This document shows, in pieces, positions 17,782 to 26,053 of a stretch of 64,000 nt of DNA. This DNA comes from Phycisphaerae bacterium (GTDB lineage: Bacteria; Planctomycetota; Phycisphaerae; Phycisphaerales; SM1A02), in assembly GCA_016795065.1 (NCBI GenBank), contig JAEUIU010000085.1:28436-92435 (forward strand), written 5' to 3'. The notes beneath the pieces are model-generated. The model was not told the DNA's origin and did not search any database. It saw nothing but the letters and a program-made list of their open reading frames with translations. How positions within the stretch are numbered: position 1 is the stretch's first letter; the number at the start of each line of letters is the position of its first letter. Position numbers and translations under genes: made by a program.

Positions 17782-18417
17782 ATGCAGTTGTCGTTCGCGT
17801 TCGGAATCCCCGCATCAATCGTCAGTGCCGTCATTGCCTTCGCTTCGATTCAGGGCGGAACACCCGCTCCCGCTTCCGGTGCCCAGACCGCACCCGCACA
17901 AGCGGCGGCGACCACCTTCAAGGTTGATGGGGTCCATTCCTGCGCCCTCTTCCGTGTTCACCATGCCGGGGCTGGACAGTTCTGGGGTCGGTTCAACAAC
18001 GTGACTGGCACCTTCACCGGCGGCAGCGCCAAGCCGGAAGGCATGGCATTCGACATCTCGATCGATGTGGCAAGCGTCGACACTCGCACCAAGAAGCTCG
18101 ACCAGCACCTGCTGAGCCCGGACTTCTTCAACGTCGCCGAGTTCCCAAACATGACGTTCAAGAGCACCGGCGTGAAGGCCCGAAGCGGCAACATGTTGGA
18201 TGTCACCGGCGACCTCACTCTCCTCGGCGTCACCAAGTCGATCACCGCCACCATTGAGTTCACCGGCGCGATGGCCTCCGCCGCAGGCAACCGTGCAGGC
18301 TATGAGGCGACGTTCACGATCAAGCGAAGCGAGTTCGGCATGAAGTACGGCGTCGAGCAGGGCATGCTTGGCGACGACGTTCGCATCATCGTGAATCTGG
18401 AAGGCGAGAAGAAGTGA
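17782..18417 (+). CDS. YceI-family periplasmic lipid-binding protein
   Basis: The 211-residue precursor has a hydrophobic N terminus (about 1-24), an Ala/Pro-rich spacer and a YceI lipocalin-like beta barrel with FKVDGVHSCALFRVHHAGAG, DISIDVASVDTRTKKLDQHL, FPNMTFKSTGV and VTGDLTLLGVTKSITATIEF, all diagnostic for the family. YceI proteins bind polyisoprenoids in the periplasm; physiological roles vary. The gene is divergent from the PVC-type cytochrome gene (202 bases apart) and ends in a strong terminator, so it is likely monocistronic. Confidence 0.92.
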   Translation: MQLSFAFGIPASIVSAVIAFASIQGGTPAPASGAQTAPAQAAATTFKVDGVHSCALFRVHHAGAGQFWGRFNNVTGTFTGGSAKPEGMAFDISIDVASVDTRTKKLDQHLLSPDFFNVAEFPNMTFKSTGVKARSGNMLDVTGDLTLLGVTKSITATIEFTGAMASAAGNRAGYEATFTIKRSEFGMKYGVEQGMLGDDVRIIVNLEGEKK

Positions 18418-18460
18418 ATTGAGCGTGCTTCGCTTGTCTGAAGCGACCCTCTGTGCGACC

Positions 18461-18494
18461 CGGCGGGGCAGGAACACTGCCCCGCCGTGGTTTT
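18461..18494 (+). terminator. Rho-independent terminator after the YceI gene
   Basis: A perfect 10-bp stem CGGCGGGGCA / TGCCCCGCCG with a 7-base loop (18461-18487) is followed by TGGTTTT. It starts 44 bases after the YceI stop codon. Confidence 0.85.
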
Positions 18495-18626
18495 CCCATG
18501 GATCCTTGATGGACAATGCGCCGCAAACGCTCGGATGCGAGCAAGTCCTCACCCGCTAGGCCAGATCAATCCAGCGATTGACATGGCCATCGCCATGTCG
18601 CGCCGGCTCACATCGAGAGAGTGACC

Positions 18627-19511
18627 ATGGAACCATTCCAGACCGGGGTTCACGCCGCCCTCGCATCCTGTATCGCGGCGGTCGTGGTGCTCCTCACTCG
18701 GCGCCTTGCTCGACTTGTCGGCGCTGCCGACCTCTCCATGGTCGGCCCCGCTCTTACCATCGCGGTGTTCTGGCAGTTCATCATCCAAGAGGGCCAACCT
18801 CTCTGGGCTGACACGCCCAAGTGGCACTCACTCTGTTGGTCCACCCTCGCGACATCCCTCGTGACGGTGGGTCTCGCGTGGTCCACCCGTCGACTTGGCC
18901 ATCCCGATCGCCTCCTTCTTGCCGCCGCTCTCATTCCGGCGACGATCTTCGTTCTCCTGCGCACACCGATGGCTGGCGATCGGAACCCTGCCCACATCGC
19001 CGCGTTCCTCGGTTTGGGACTCGTGCCCGCATGGGCCTGGCTGGCCAATCGGATTCGCGGCAACGCGATGACGGCGGCAACGATTTCCGCATGCGCGGCG
19101 CTCACGGTTCTGTCTGTCGAGGGCGCTCATTTCGCGAAGCTCGCCGCCATCGCCGCGACCGTGACGGCGAGCCTCATTGCCATCGCCGTCGTCTCCGCCC
19201 GCATCCGACTACCCATGGGCCCGCTCGGAGCTGTCGCCACGCTCTCCGTCATCGGCGCCCTCGCGGCCATCGGCGCTCCTTATGCCAACCTAATGCCAGG
19301 CTGGCTCTGGATTTTGCCGGCCATCGCCCCGTTGTCGATGGCGATCGTCGAACTTCCTCCGCTTCGGCGCTCTCCACGGCTCGCGACCTCACTTCGTTAC
19401 GCTCTACCGCTAGCCGTCTCGCTCCTGGCAATCGCATTGGCGATCGGCGCTCAAGATGCGGCGACGGAAGTCGACGATGATGGGACAGCCGGTTCCATCT
19501 ACGGACCCTGA
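18627..19511 (+). CDS. Hypothetical multi-pass membrane protein
   Basis: A 294-residue, very hydrophobic Ala/Leu-rich protein with about eight predicted membrane spans (for example VHAALASCIAAVVVLLTRRL, AALTVLSVEGAHFAKLAAIA and YALPLAVSLLAIALAIGA). No family motif was recognised. The ATG at 18627 follows GAGAGA by six bases; a GTG two codons earlier is also open. Its stop overlaps the start of the GH29-like gene (TGATG), so the two are probably co-translated. Confidence 0.7.
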   Translation: MEPFQTGVHAALASCIAAVVVLLTRRLARLVGAADLSMVGPALTIAVFWQFIIQEGQPLWADTPKWHSLCWSTLATSLVTVGLAWSTRRLGHPDRLLLAAALIPATIFVLLRTPMAGDRNPAHIAAFLGLGLVPAWAWLANRIRGNAMTAATISACAALTVLSVEGAHFAKLAAIAATVTASLIAIAVVSARIRLPMGPLGAVATLSVIGALAAIGAPYANLMPGWLWILPAIAPLSMAIVELPPLRRSPRLATSLRYALPLAVSLLAIALAIGAQDAATEVDDDGTAGSIYGP

Positions 19512-21526
19512 TGCCCGCTACCGCTGCGTACCATGTCCCCATGGTGCACAAGGCCATCGGCGTGCTTTACCTTGTGACGGCGACGCCCCTGGCCGCTTCA
19601 GCAGTGATCGTGACCGACAGCATCGCCATCGGTGCGATGGATCCAGGCGAAGTGTCGGGGGATGGCCGCGCCATTCGGCCCGAACCGTCACCTGCCCTCC
19701 CAATGTCCGGCGCACCGCTCGACCGCCCGGGCGTCGGCATTCTCTTCCACATCAGCCTGAGCACCTTTGCGGGTCCGCCCTCCGCTGACATTCCGACGCA
19801 TCCAACGTCCTTCGGGCCATCCGCGTTGGATGTCGCTCAATGGGTCCGGACCGCTCGATCAGCCGGTGCGAATCGCGTGCTCCTCACGGCGAAGCACCAC
19901 GACGGCTTCTGCCTCTGGGCGACGTCGACCACAGACCATTCTGTCCGCAACGCCGCAGACGACCGGGATCTTGTGGCGATGCTCTCCCACGCTTGTGCCG
20001 CAGAGGGAATGCCGTTCGGTATCGCGTTCCCACTTACGGACCGCCGTCAGGCCGGCGATGCCCGCTACGGCGAGCTCGTCATCGCCCAACTGCGCGAGCT
20101 CTGCACGGCGTACGGCGCGCTGTGCGAGATCCGCTTCTTGGGAAGCGATCCCGAACTCGACGCGAGCGAACAGGCCACCGCCAACCCGTCACCACCCCTC
20201 GATTGGCAGCAGGTCAGCTCCGCTGTCCGCGACCTCCAGCCCGCGGCTCGCATCACTGGCGATGTCCCTCGGCTTGAAGGCTCCGGCTCCCTTCGAGAGG
20301 AGATCGTGGTCCCGCTTCGGCAACACTGGTTCTGGCGACAATCCGAGAACGAGCACGTTAAGGACCTCCATTCGCTCGAGACCGTCTGGTACGAAACGGT
20401 CGGCATCGGCAAGGACCTCCTTCTCGTTGTCCCCCCCGACAATCGGGGCCTCATCCCGGCCCCCGACCGGACGCGCCTCGCGTCGTTCCGCGCTCAGCTT
20501 GACGCTACGTTCGTGGCAGGCCAGGTCGCCGGTCAGGCCGGAGCTTCGCGCGACGGCAATCGACAGATCTCCCTGACCTTCGATAGCCCACGGACGATCA
20601 ACCGTCTCACCATCGAGCTCGACGGCGCCGCGGCACAAGGACTCTCGCTCGCAGCCCGTCTTGGAAAGGAGTGGTCCATCATCCCGTTCGATGGCACCGT
20701 GCAGGACCAGCGCACGCTTCGCTTTGCAGCCGTCACCGCCGACGAGATTCGGCTCCACGTTCCGGCCACCGCCGATCTCCCCGGCAGCGTCTCGGTGATG
20801 GCCTTCTGCGCCCCGCCCGAGGTGCGAATCGTCACTCCACTCGGGGCCTTCAGCGGGATTGCGGAGATCACGCTCACCAGCGACCTTCCCGACACCGAGA
20901 TCCGCTACACCCTCGACGGGCGAACCCCGACTCGCGATTCCCTCCGTTACGCGGGCCCCTTCGTCGTGAGTACCTCGTCGCGCGTTCGGGCGATCGGCTT
21001 CCGCGGACGCGCCGCGAGCCTTCGCATCGCCACAGTGGATGTGATTCGAGCCGGAGACGCGGATCTTCGTCCCGCGATTCAGTTCATTCGCGCTCCCGAG
21101 CCGGGCCTCCGGCTGCGGCGGCATGACCGAGCTTTCGAAAGCCTGGATGCGCTCGCTGCAGCCAAGCCCGACGACCCAGATGCGTTCCATTCCATCATCG
21201 ATTCGATCCAATTGCCGCGCGACCGGCCAAGCCAGCATTACGGGCTGCTCCTCGACGGTTTCATGAATGTTCCCGCTGACGGGATCTATACCTTCACCAT
21301 GCGCTCGGATGACGCGAGTCGTCTTTACATCCACGACATGCTCGTGGTCGATCATGGCGACGGCGCCAGTTGGGAGTGGTGGCAGGGCCGCATCCCGCTC
21401 CGAGCCGGCTGGCATCCGATCCGCATCGAGTTCCTTCAGGCCGACGGGGAGGACCGCCTCCAACTGCGTTGTGAGGGCCCGGGACTGGACGGGGGCAGCA
21501 TTCCCTCCAGCGCTCTCGGCCACTAA
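19511..21526 (+). CDS. GH29 (alpha-L-fucosidase)-like secreted protein lacking the catalytic Asp, with PA14 domain
   Basis: The 671-residue precursor has a signal segment (about 11-31) and a GH29 barrel: FHISLSTFAG (79-88), LLTAKHHDGFCLWATSTTDH (124-143), RELCTAYGALCEIRFLGSDP (195-214) and DLLLVVPPDNRGLIPAPD. The wording matches subfamily B of GH29. However, where active enzymes have WFDG with Asp as nucleophile, this protein has RFLG (Leu210), so it is probably not hydrolytic by the normal mechanism. Downstream are a discoidin-like region, a chitobiase-type C-terminal Ig-like domain (EIRYTLDGRTPTRDSLRYAG) and a PA14 domain (YTFTMRSDDASRLYIHD). It could act as a sugar-binding protein. It overlaps the membrane-protein gene by one base. 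Confidence 0.8.
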   Translation: MPATAAYHVPMVHKAIGVLYLVTATPLAASAVIVTDSIAIGAMDPGEVSGDGRAIRPEPSPALPMSGAPLDRPGVGILFHISLSTFAGPPSADIPTHPTSFGPSALDVAQWVRTARSAGANRVLLTAKHHDGFCLWATSTTDHSVRNAADDRDLVAMLSHACAAEGMPFGIAFPLTDRRQAGDARYGELVIAQLRELCTAYGALCEIRFLGSDPELDASEQATANPSPPLDWQQVSSAVRDLQPAARITGDVPRLEGSGSLREEIVVPLRQHWFWRQSENEHVKDLHSLETVWYETVGIGKDLLLVVPPDNRGLIPAPDRTRLASFRAQLDATFVAGQVAGQAGASRDGNRQISLTFDSPRTINRLTIELDGAAAQGLSLAARLGKEWSIIPFDGTVQDQRTLRFAAVTADEIRLHVPATADLPGSVSVMAFCAPPEVRIVTPLGAFSGIAEITLTSDLPDTEIRYTLDGRTPTRDSLRYAGPFVVSTSSRVRAIGFRGRAASLRIATVDVIRAGDADLRPAIQFIRAPEPGLRLRRHDRAFESLDALAAAKPDDPDAFHSIIDSIQLPRDRPSQHYGLLLDGFMNVPADGIYTFTMRSDDASRLYIHDMLVVDHGDGASWEWWQGRIPLRAGWHPIRIEFLQADGEDRLQLRCEGPGLDGGSIPSSALGH

Positions 21527-21567
21527 CAGTTCGTCCGCGCCGCCTCACGGAAACGCGTTGCCGCACA

Positions 21568-23619
21568 CTAATCTCGCTGGAAGGGATACTCCTTCACGCT
21601 TCGAATCAGCGTGGGGCGAAGCATCAGAATCCGGCCGTGCTTCGGCGTGGACTTCAGTTCGGGCAGAATCACAAGAATCGCTCCATCCGATGCGATCTTC
21701 ACGTCGCTCGCCGTGTAGCCGTCAAGCTGCAAGCCATCCTCCGCCTTCACCGACCAGCGGACGGTCGCATGAAGCTGTCCGTCGGACTCCGCGAACTGCA
21801 CCGTGACCGAGTTGTCGGCCACGCTCGCCCCCGACTTGTCCGTCGAGCCGATGGAGACCGATGCTTCCGACCCAAGGCGCACCAGGACCGCAGGGGCGGC
21901 GACATTTCGGTAGCCCTTCATGCGTCGGAACCAATCGAATGTTTTCTCCGTCAGCTCGCCTGCCTGCACGCGATGGCCGGAGCCGTCGTTGCGGCCCTGT
22001 TCGATCACGTTGTCCTTTGCGAAATAGAGGGGGCCGTCCGCCTCGATCAGGTTCATCATGCACATGACCTGCGGATAGTCGCCCTGCATCGGGTCAAAGG
22101 ACTCGGCCTCGTCCGTCGCTGTATCGCTTCCCGCTTGATCGTCCTTGCGAAAAAGATTTCCAACAAGCGGAATGTCGGCCAGAATCGGAACCCTCGAGGC
22201 CTTCTCGTTCTGGTCGCGAATCGAGACGATCACGCTCCTTGCCAACTTGCCCTCGACCGGCATCTCGATGGCGACCCCCTCGGGAACCAGAAGCGTGGCC
22301 TGGTCGGCCTGGTAGGTGATGGCGTCACCGGCCAGTTCGGAAAATCGCAATGTGAGCGTACGCGTGCCGGCCTCGAGCCTGATGACGTTTGCCTCGATGC
22401 GCATCCGCTGGGAATCGTCACCGACCTCAATGGACGCCTCCTGCCCGGTGAACGTGATGAGACTCGGGGCGGAGAGGACATGTGCGTCGCGCTGCAGCAT
22501 GTATCGGCTGAGGTCCGGCAGCTTGATGGCCACCAGCGACCTGCCGGATTCGGCCCCCTCCACCTCGCTGAGCACCTGGAACTGGAGGTGATGCGTCTCT
22601 TGCGGCGCCCCGACAGCCACGCCGTCCTCGGTGCTGGCCCCCGCATGCTCGACGCGGGTCGAGCTGCACGCAACAACGCCGGCGAGGACCGCGAGCGTCG
22701 CGAGTGCCTGGCCCGCCCGCGACCAGCGCCGCGACGAGCTGCGCAGGCTCGCGATCCGCTCGTGCAACGAATCGCCGAAGCCAAGGGCAACGCGCGACGC
22801 GCTTCGCCCGGAGGCCACATCGATCAGCGTCCGCCCGTAGATTCGCCGCTCGTTCGCGTCCGCTCCGGAGAGGGCTCGCTCGTCGCAGGCGATCTCGAGC
22901 AGCGTGCGCACCCGCGATGCGCCGCACCAGACCGCGACCACCGGCCAAACGCCAATCACGAGCGCGTGCAGCACGGCTGCCACCAGCGGATCGCGCCGGC
23001 GCACGTGTGACGCCTCGTGCCGCACGATCGCCCGTACGCCCTCTTCGCCGATCCGACGGGCGATCCCCGCGGGCAACACCAGCCTCGGGAAGCGAGCCCC
23101 AATCAGAATCGGTCCAGCGCTTGCGTGCTCGACGATGTCGAAGTCACGGGCGAGTCCGCGCAACCAGGCCGGGGCCGACGACGACTCGACGAGGATCATC
23201 CCGAGCCGCCGACACTCGCGGCGCCATCGAACGATGAGCCACGCCGCGACAGCCATGTAGGTCAACGGCACCGCGATGAGCCACGAGACGCTCGCCGGGA
23301 CCGGGTCGGCGGCGATCAGCGCCGCGCCCGGGTCCACTCGCACCGTCGCGGCCACCGCATTCAGGAGCATTCCGGTCGGCTTTGGCTGAAGGACCGGCAG
23401 GGCGATCGACCAGGCGCTCGGCAGAACCAGGCGCAGCACGATGGGCAGGTAGAACAGGGCCCGAAGGGCCGCCGACACCCGCGAGGCCAGGAGGCGATCA
23501 AGGGCGAAGGCAACGACGAAGAGCGCGGCGGTCCAGAGGTTCATCACCCCGACCCAGTCGACGATCGCGGCGCCGACGTCACTGGACCAGACGAGCATCG
23601 AGCGGATGGGAGAACTCAT
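21568..23619 (-). CDS. BlaR1-like M56 metallopeptidase fused to a secretin-like domain
   Basis: The 683-residue protein has an N-terminal M56 module with several membrane spans and the zinc motif HEASH (201-205) plus the third ligand in LEIACDE (241-247). After another membrane segment (about 305-320) comes an extracytoplasmic part. In BlaR1/MecR1 this would be a penicillin-binding sensor; here residues 342-491 resemble the core of secretins (AHVLSAPSLITFTGQEASIEVG and VPILADIPLVGNLFR, the latter being the best-conserved secretin signature). The family senses an external signal and inactivates a BlaI repressor by proteolysis. Its start overlaps the BlaI gene as ATGA. The 160-residue end is unassigned. 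Confidence 0.88.
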   Translation of the reverse strand: MSSPIRSMLVWSSDVGAAIVDWVGVMNLWTAALFVVAFALDRLLASRVSAALRALFYLPIVLRLVLPSAWSIALPVLQPKPTGMLLNAVAATVRVDPGAALIAADPVPASVSWLIAVPLTYMAVAAWLIVRWRRECRRLGMILVESSSAPAWLRGLARDFDIVEHASAGPILIGARFPRLVLPAGIARRIGEEGVRAIVRHEASHVRRRDPLVAAVLHALVIGVWPVVAVWCGASRVRTLLEIACDERALSGADANERRIYGRTLIDVASGRSASRVALGFGDSLHERIASLRSSSRRWSRAGQALATLAVLAGVVACSSTRVEHAGASTEDGVAVGAPQETHHLQFQVLSEVEGAESGRSLVAIKLPDLSRYMLQRDAHVLSAPSLITFTGQEASIEVGDDSQRMRIEANVIRLEAGTRTLTLRFSELAGDAITYQADQATLLVPEGVAIEMPVEGKLARSVIVSIRDQNEKASRVPILADIPLVGNLFRKDDQAGSDTATDEAESFDPMQGDYPQVMCMMNLIEADGPLYFAKDNVIEQGRNDGSGHRVQAGELTEKTFDWFRRMKGYRNVAAPAVLVRLGSEASVSIGSTDKSGASVADNSVTVQFAESDGQLHATVRWSVKAEDGLQLDGYTASDVKIASDGAILVILPELKSTPKHGRILMLRPTLIRSVKEYPFQRD

Positions 23620-23999
23620 GACGGTCGCTCCTGTTCCTCAAGCATGGAGAGCAGCGCCTCGCGCTGCTTCTTGGTGAGACGGGCTTCCGAGGCAATGAAG
23701 GCCAGCGCCGGGGCGACCGCGCCGCCGAACGCGCTGGACACAAATCGCTTCCACGCCGAACGTCGGGCATCGTCGGGCTTCACCGAGGCGGTGAACTCCC
23801 ACACGTTCCCGACCTGACGGGCGCTGACGAGGCCCTTGGCCGTCATCCGATCGAGCATCGTCTTGACTGTCGAGTAGGCCCATTGCTGGGCGTCGTGAAG
23901 CTCGTCGGCGACTTGCCGCGCCGTGGCCCGGTCGAGGGCCCAGAGCGCCTCCAGAAGGTGCCATTCGGCGTCGGTGATGGTGGTTTCCGGCTCTGCCAT
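23616..23999 (-). CDS. BlaI/MecI/CopY-family transcriptional repressor
   Basis: A 127-residue winged-helix protein with the family pattern ITDAEWHLLEALWALDRATA, ADELHDAQQWAYSTVKTMLD and RMTAKGLVSARQVGNVWEF. Family members bind TACAnnTGTA dyads as dimers and are cleaved or released when their M56 partner is activated. The ATG at 23999 has AGGAG five bases upstream, better than the upstream alternative at 24026. The gene is first in a two-gene operon with the M56 gene, with which it overlaps by four bases. Confidence 0.92.
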   Translation of the reverse strand: MAEPETTITDAEWHLLEALWALDRATARQVADELHDAQQWAYSTVKTMLDRMTAKGLVSARQVGNVWEFTASVKPDDARRSAWKRFVSSAFGGAVAPALAFIASEARLTKKQREALLSMLEEQERPS

Positions 24000-24071
24000 G
24001 TTCGCTCCTGCGTCAGGGCCTCTCACGCGTGGGGTTGGCTCCCCGGTCGAAACGTCGGCGGGGAGACCTGT

Positions 24072-24106
24072 ACGACAATCGTCGTTTCGTCACTACAACT
24101 GTAGTG
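24072..24106. promoter_or_regulatory. BlaI-type operator between the BlaI/M56 operon and xylA
   Basis: CACTACAACTGTAGTG (24091-24106) is a dyad with 7-bp arms around a 2-base centre and contains the exact BlaI/MecI core TACAnnTGTA. A second, weaker dyad ACGAC-AATC-GTCGT lies just before it (24072-24085). The pair sits 73-107 bases upstream of the BlaI start and 62-96 bases upstream of xylA on the other strand, so repression could reach both directions. Confidence 0.82.
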
Positions 24107-24167
24107 TCGTCGGTCGAAAACGCAAGCCCGCTCCACGTTTTGTTGCGCTGGCGTTACGCTCGCCGAC

Positions 24168-25478
24168 ATGGCCGCCTTTCCAGACGTCCCCGGACCGGTT
24201 CCATTCGCCGAACCCCGCTCGCGCACCGAACTCGCCTTTCGCCACTACCGACCGGACGAGCCGGTCGAGGGCAAGGCGATGCGCGACCATCTCCGCTTCG
24301 CGAGTTGCTACTGGCACACCATGCGCAACGGCCTCGCCGACCCGTTCGGCGCCCCAACTGCCCACATGCCGTGGGACGACGGCAGCGGTTCCCTCGACAA
24401 CGCGAAGCGCCGCGTCGGCGTCTTCTTTGAGTTCCTTGAGAAGTGCCGCATCGACCGCTGGTGCTTCCACGACCGCGACGTCGCTCCCGAGGGCCGGACA
24501 CTTGCCGAGAGCCATCGCAACCTCGACGCCCTCGTGCCGGTGATGAAGCAGGCCCAAGCCTCAAGCGGCAAGACGCTCCTGTGGGGCACCGCCTGCCTCT
24601 TCGCCCATCCGCGGTATGCCTCCGGCGCTGCGACCAGCCCGTCGGTTTCGGTCTTTGCGTACGCGGCAGCCCAGGTCAAGAAGGCTCTCGAGGTGACGCA
24701 TGAACTGGGAGGCGAGGGCTACGTCTTCTGGGGAGGCCGAGAAGGCTACTTGTCGCTCTGGAACACCGATATGCGGCGCGAGCGCGAGCACCTCGCCCGA
24801 TTCCTGCACATGGCCGTCGAGCACAAGCGGGCCATCGGCTTCAAGGGACAGTTCTACATCGAGCCGAAGCCGCGCGAACCGAGCGTGCACCAGTACGACT
24901 CGGATGCCGCCGCCTGCCTCGCGTTCCTTCGCGAGTTTGACCTCCTGCCGCACCTGAAGCTCAACATCGAGACCAACCACGCGACGCTCGCCGGCCACAC
25001 GATGGAGCACGAGCTGACCGTCGCCCGCGACGCTGGAGCACTCGGCTCGATCGATGCCAACACGGGCACCGAGCACTGCGGGTGGGACACCGACGAGTTC
25101 CCGATCGACATCCGACTGACCAGCAAGATCATGCTGATCGTCCTTTCCATGGGCGGCTTCACCACCGGCGGCCTGAACTTCGACGCCAAGCGCCGCCGCG
25201 AGAGTTTCGAGCCGATTGATCTCTTCCACAGCCACGTCGCGGGGATGGACGCCTTCGCCCGCGGACTCAAGATCGCCGCGGCCATCCGGGCCGACGGACG
25301 CATCGCGGATTTCGTGGCCAGGCGCTATCGCTCCTGGGATTCCGATCTCGGCCGGGCCGTTGAAGCGGGTACAACCTCCCTTGTGGAGCTTGAGCGCATC
25401 GCCCTTGCCGCCCCCGAGCCCCAGCTCGAAAGCGGCCGGCAGGAGTGGCTCGAGGCGATCGTGCAGGAGTACCTATGA
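24168..25478 (+). CDS. xylA: Xylose isomerase
   Basis: The 436-residue enzyme has all residues expected of XylA, which interconverts D-xylose and D-xylulose (and glucose/fructose) using two Mg2+ or Mn2+ ions: RWCFHDRDVAPEG with the catalytic His and Asp, YVFWGGREGYLSL, QFYIEPKPREPS, LNIETNHATLAGHTMEHEL, GSIDAN, GWDTDEFP and GGLNFDAK. Small differences from the commonest spelling are ET for EA and NTGTE for NRGD in regions that do not hold metal ligands. Length matches the class II (about 440 residue) family. It is the first gene of a plus-strand operon and is divergent from the BlaI gene. Confidence 0.96.
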   Translation: MAAFPDVPGPVPFAEPRSRTELAFRHYRPDEPVEGKAMRDHLRFASCYWHTMRNGLADPFGAPTAHMPWDDGSGSLDNAKRRVGVFFEFLEKCRIDRWCFHDRDVAPEGRTLAESHRNLDALVPVMKQAQASSGKTLLWGTACLFAHPRYASGAATSPSVSVFAYAAAQVKKALEVTHELGGEGYVFWGGREGYLSLWNTDMRREREHLARFLHMAVEHKRAIGFKGQFYIEPKPREPSVHQYDSDAAACLAFLREFDLLPHLKLNIETNHATLAGHTMEHELTVARDAGALGSIDANTGTEHCGWDTDEFPIDIRLTSKIMLIVLSMGGFTTGGLNFDAKRRRESFEPIDLFHSHVAGMDAFARGLKIAAAIRADGRIADFVARRYRSWDSDLGRAVEAGTTSLVELERIALAAPEPQLESGRQEWLEAIVQEYL

Positions 25479-26047
25479 GCATGTCCGTCGAGGCAGCACG
25501 ATCCCTGATGCGCGAGTGGGTCACCAACCCATCGCTTCGCGTGCACATGGAATCGGTGGGAGCCTGCATGGCCGCCTATGCCGCAACCGTCGATCCGGCG
25601 AACGCTGACCGTTGGACCGTGTGCGGCCTGCTCCACGACTTCGACTACGAGCGTCATCCGTCGAAGGAGGAACACCCACGCGTCGGCGTCGCCCACCTGC
25701 GGACGATCGGCGTCGACGAGGAGATCCTCGACGCGATCATGGGGCACGCCGAGTACACGGGCACGCCCCGGAATTCGCCGATGTCCAAACACCTTTTTGC
25801 GGTCGACGAGCTTGCCGGCTTCATCGTTGCCTGTGCGAAGGTCCGGCCGGATGGACTGGCCACGCTCGAACCCGCCAGCGTCATCAAGAAGCTGAAGACG
25901 CCTGCCTTTGCGGCCGCGGTGAGTCGCGAGGACATCCGACAAGGAGTCGCCGAACTGAACGCCTTCTCGGGCTGCGACGAGCAGGCCCACATTGCCCGTT
26001 GCATCGCGGCCATCCGCGACGCCCAATGCCTTTCGAAAGGCGGATAA
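25475..26047 (+). CDS. HD-domain hydrolase-like protein
   Basis: A 190-residue protein with the HD metal-binding pattern: SLRVHMESVGACMAAYA (first His), VCGLLHDFDYERHP (HD pair) and IMGHAEY. It belongs to the small HDIG-type proteins commonly annotated as predicted hydrolases. The ATG at 25475 overlaps the xylA stop as ATGA. Family members act on nucleotides or other phosphates, but the substrate here is unknown; the tight coupling to xylA suggests shared regulation more than a shared pathway. Confidence 0.8.
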   Translation: MSMSVEAARSLMREWVTNPSLRVHMESVGACMAAYAATVDPANADRWTVCGLLHDFDYERHPSKEEHPRVGVAHLRTIGVDEEILDAIMGHAEYTGTPRNSPMSKHLFAVDELAGFIVACAKVRPDGLATLEPASVIKKLKTPAFAAAVSREDIRQGVAELNAFSGCDEQAHIARCIAAIRDAQCLSKGG

Positions 26048-26053
26048 GGGACC

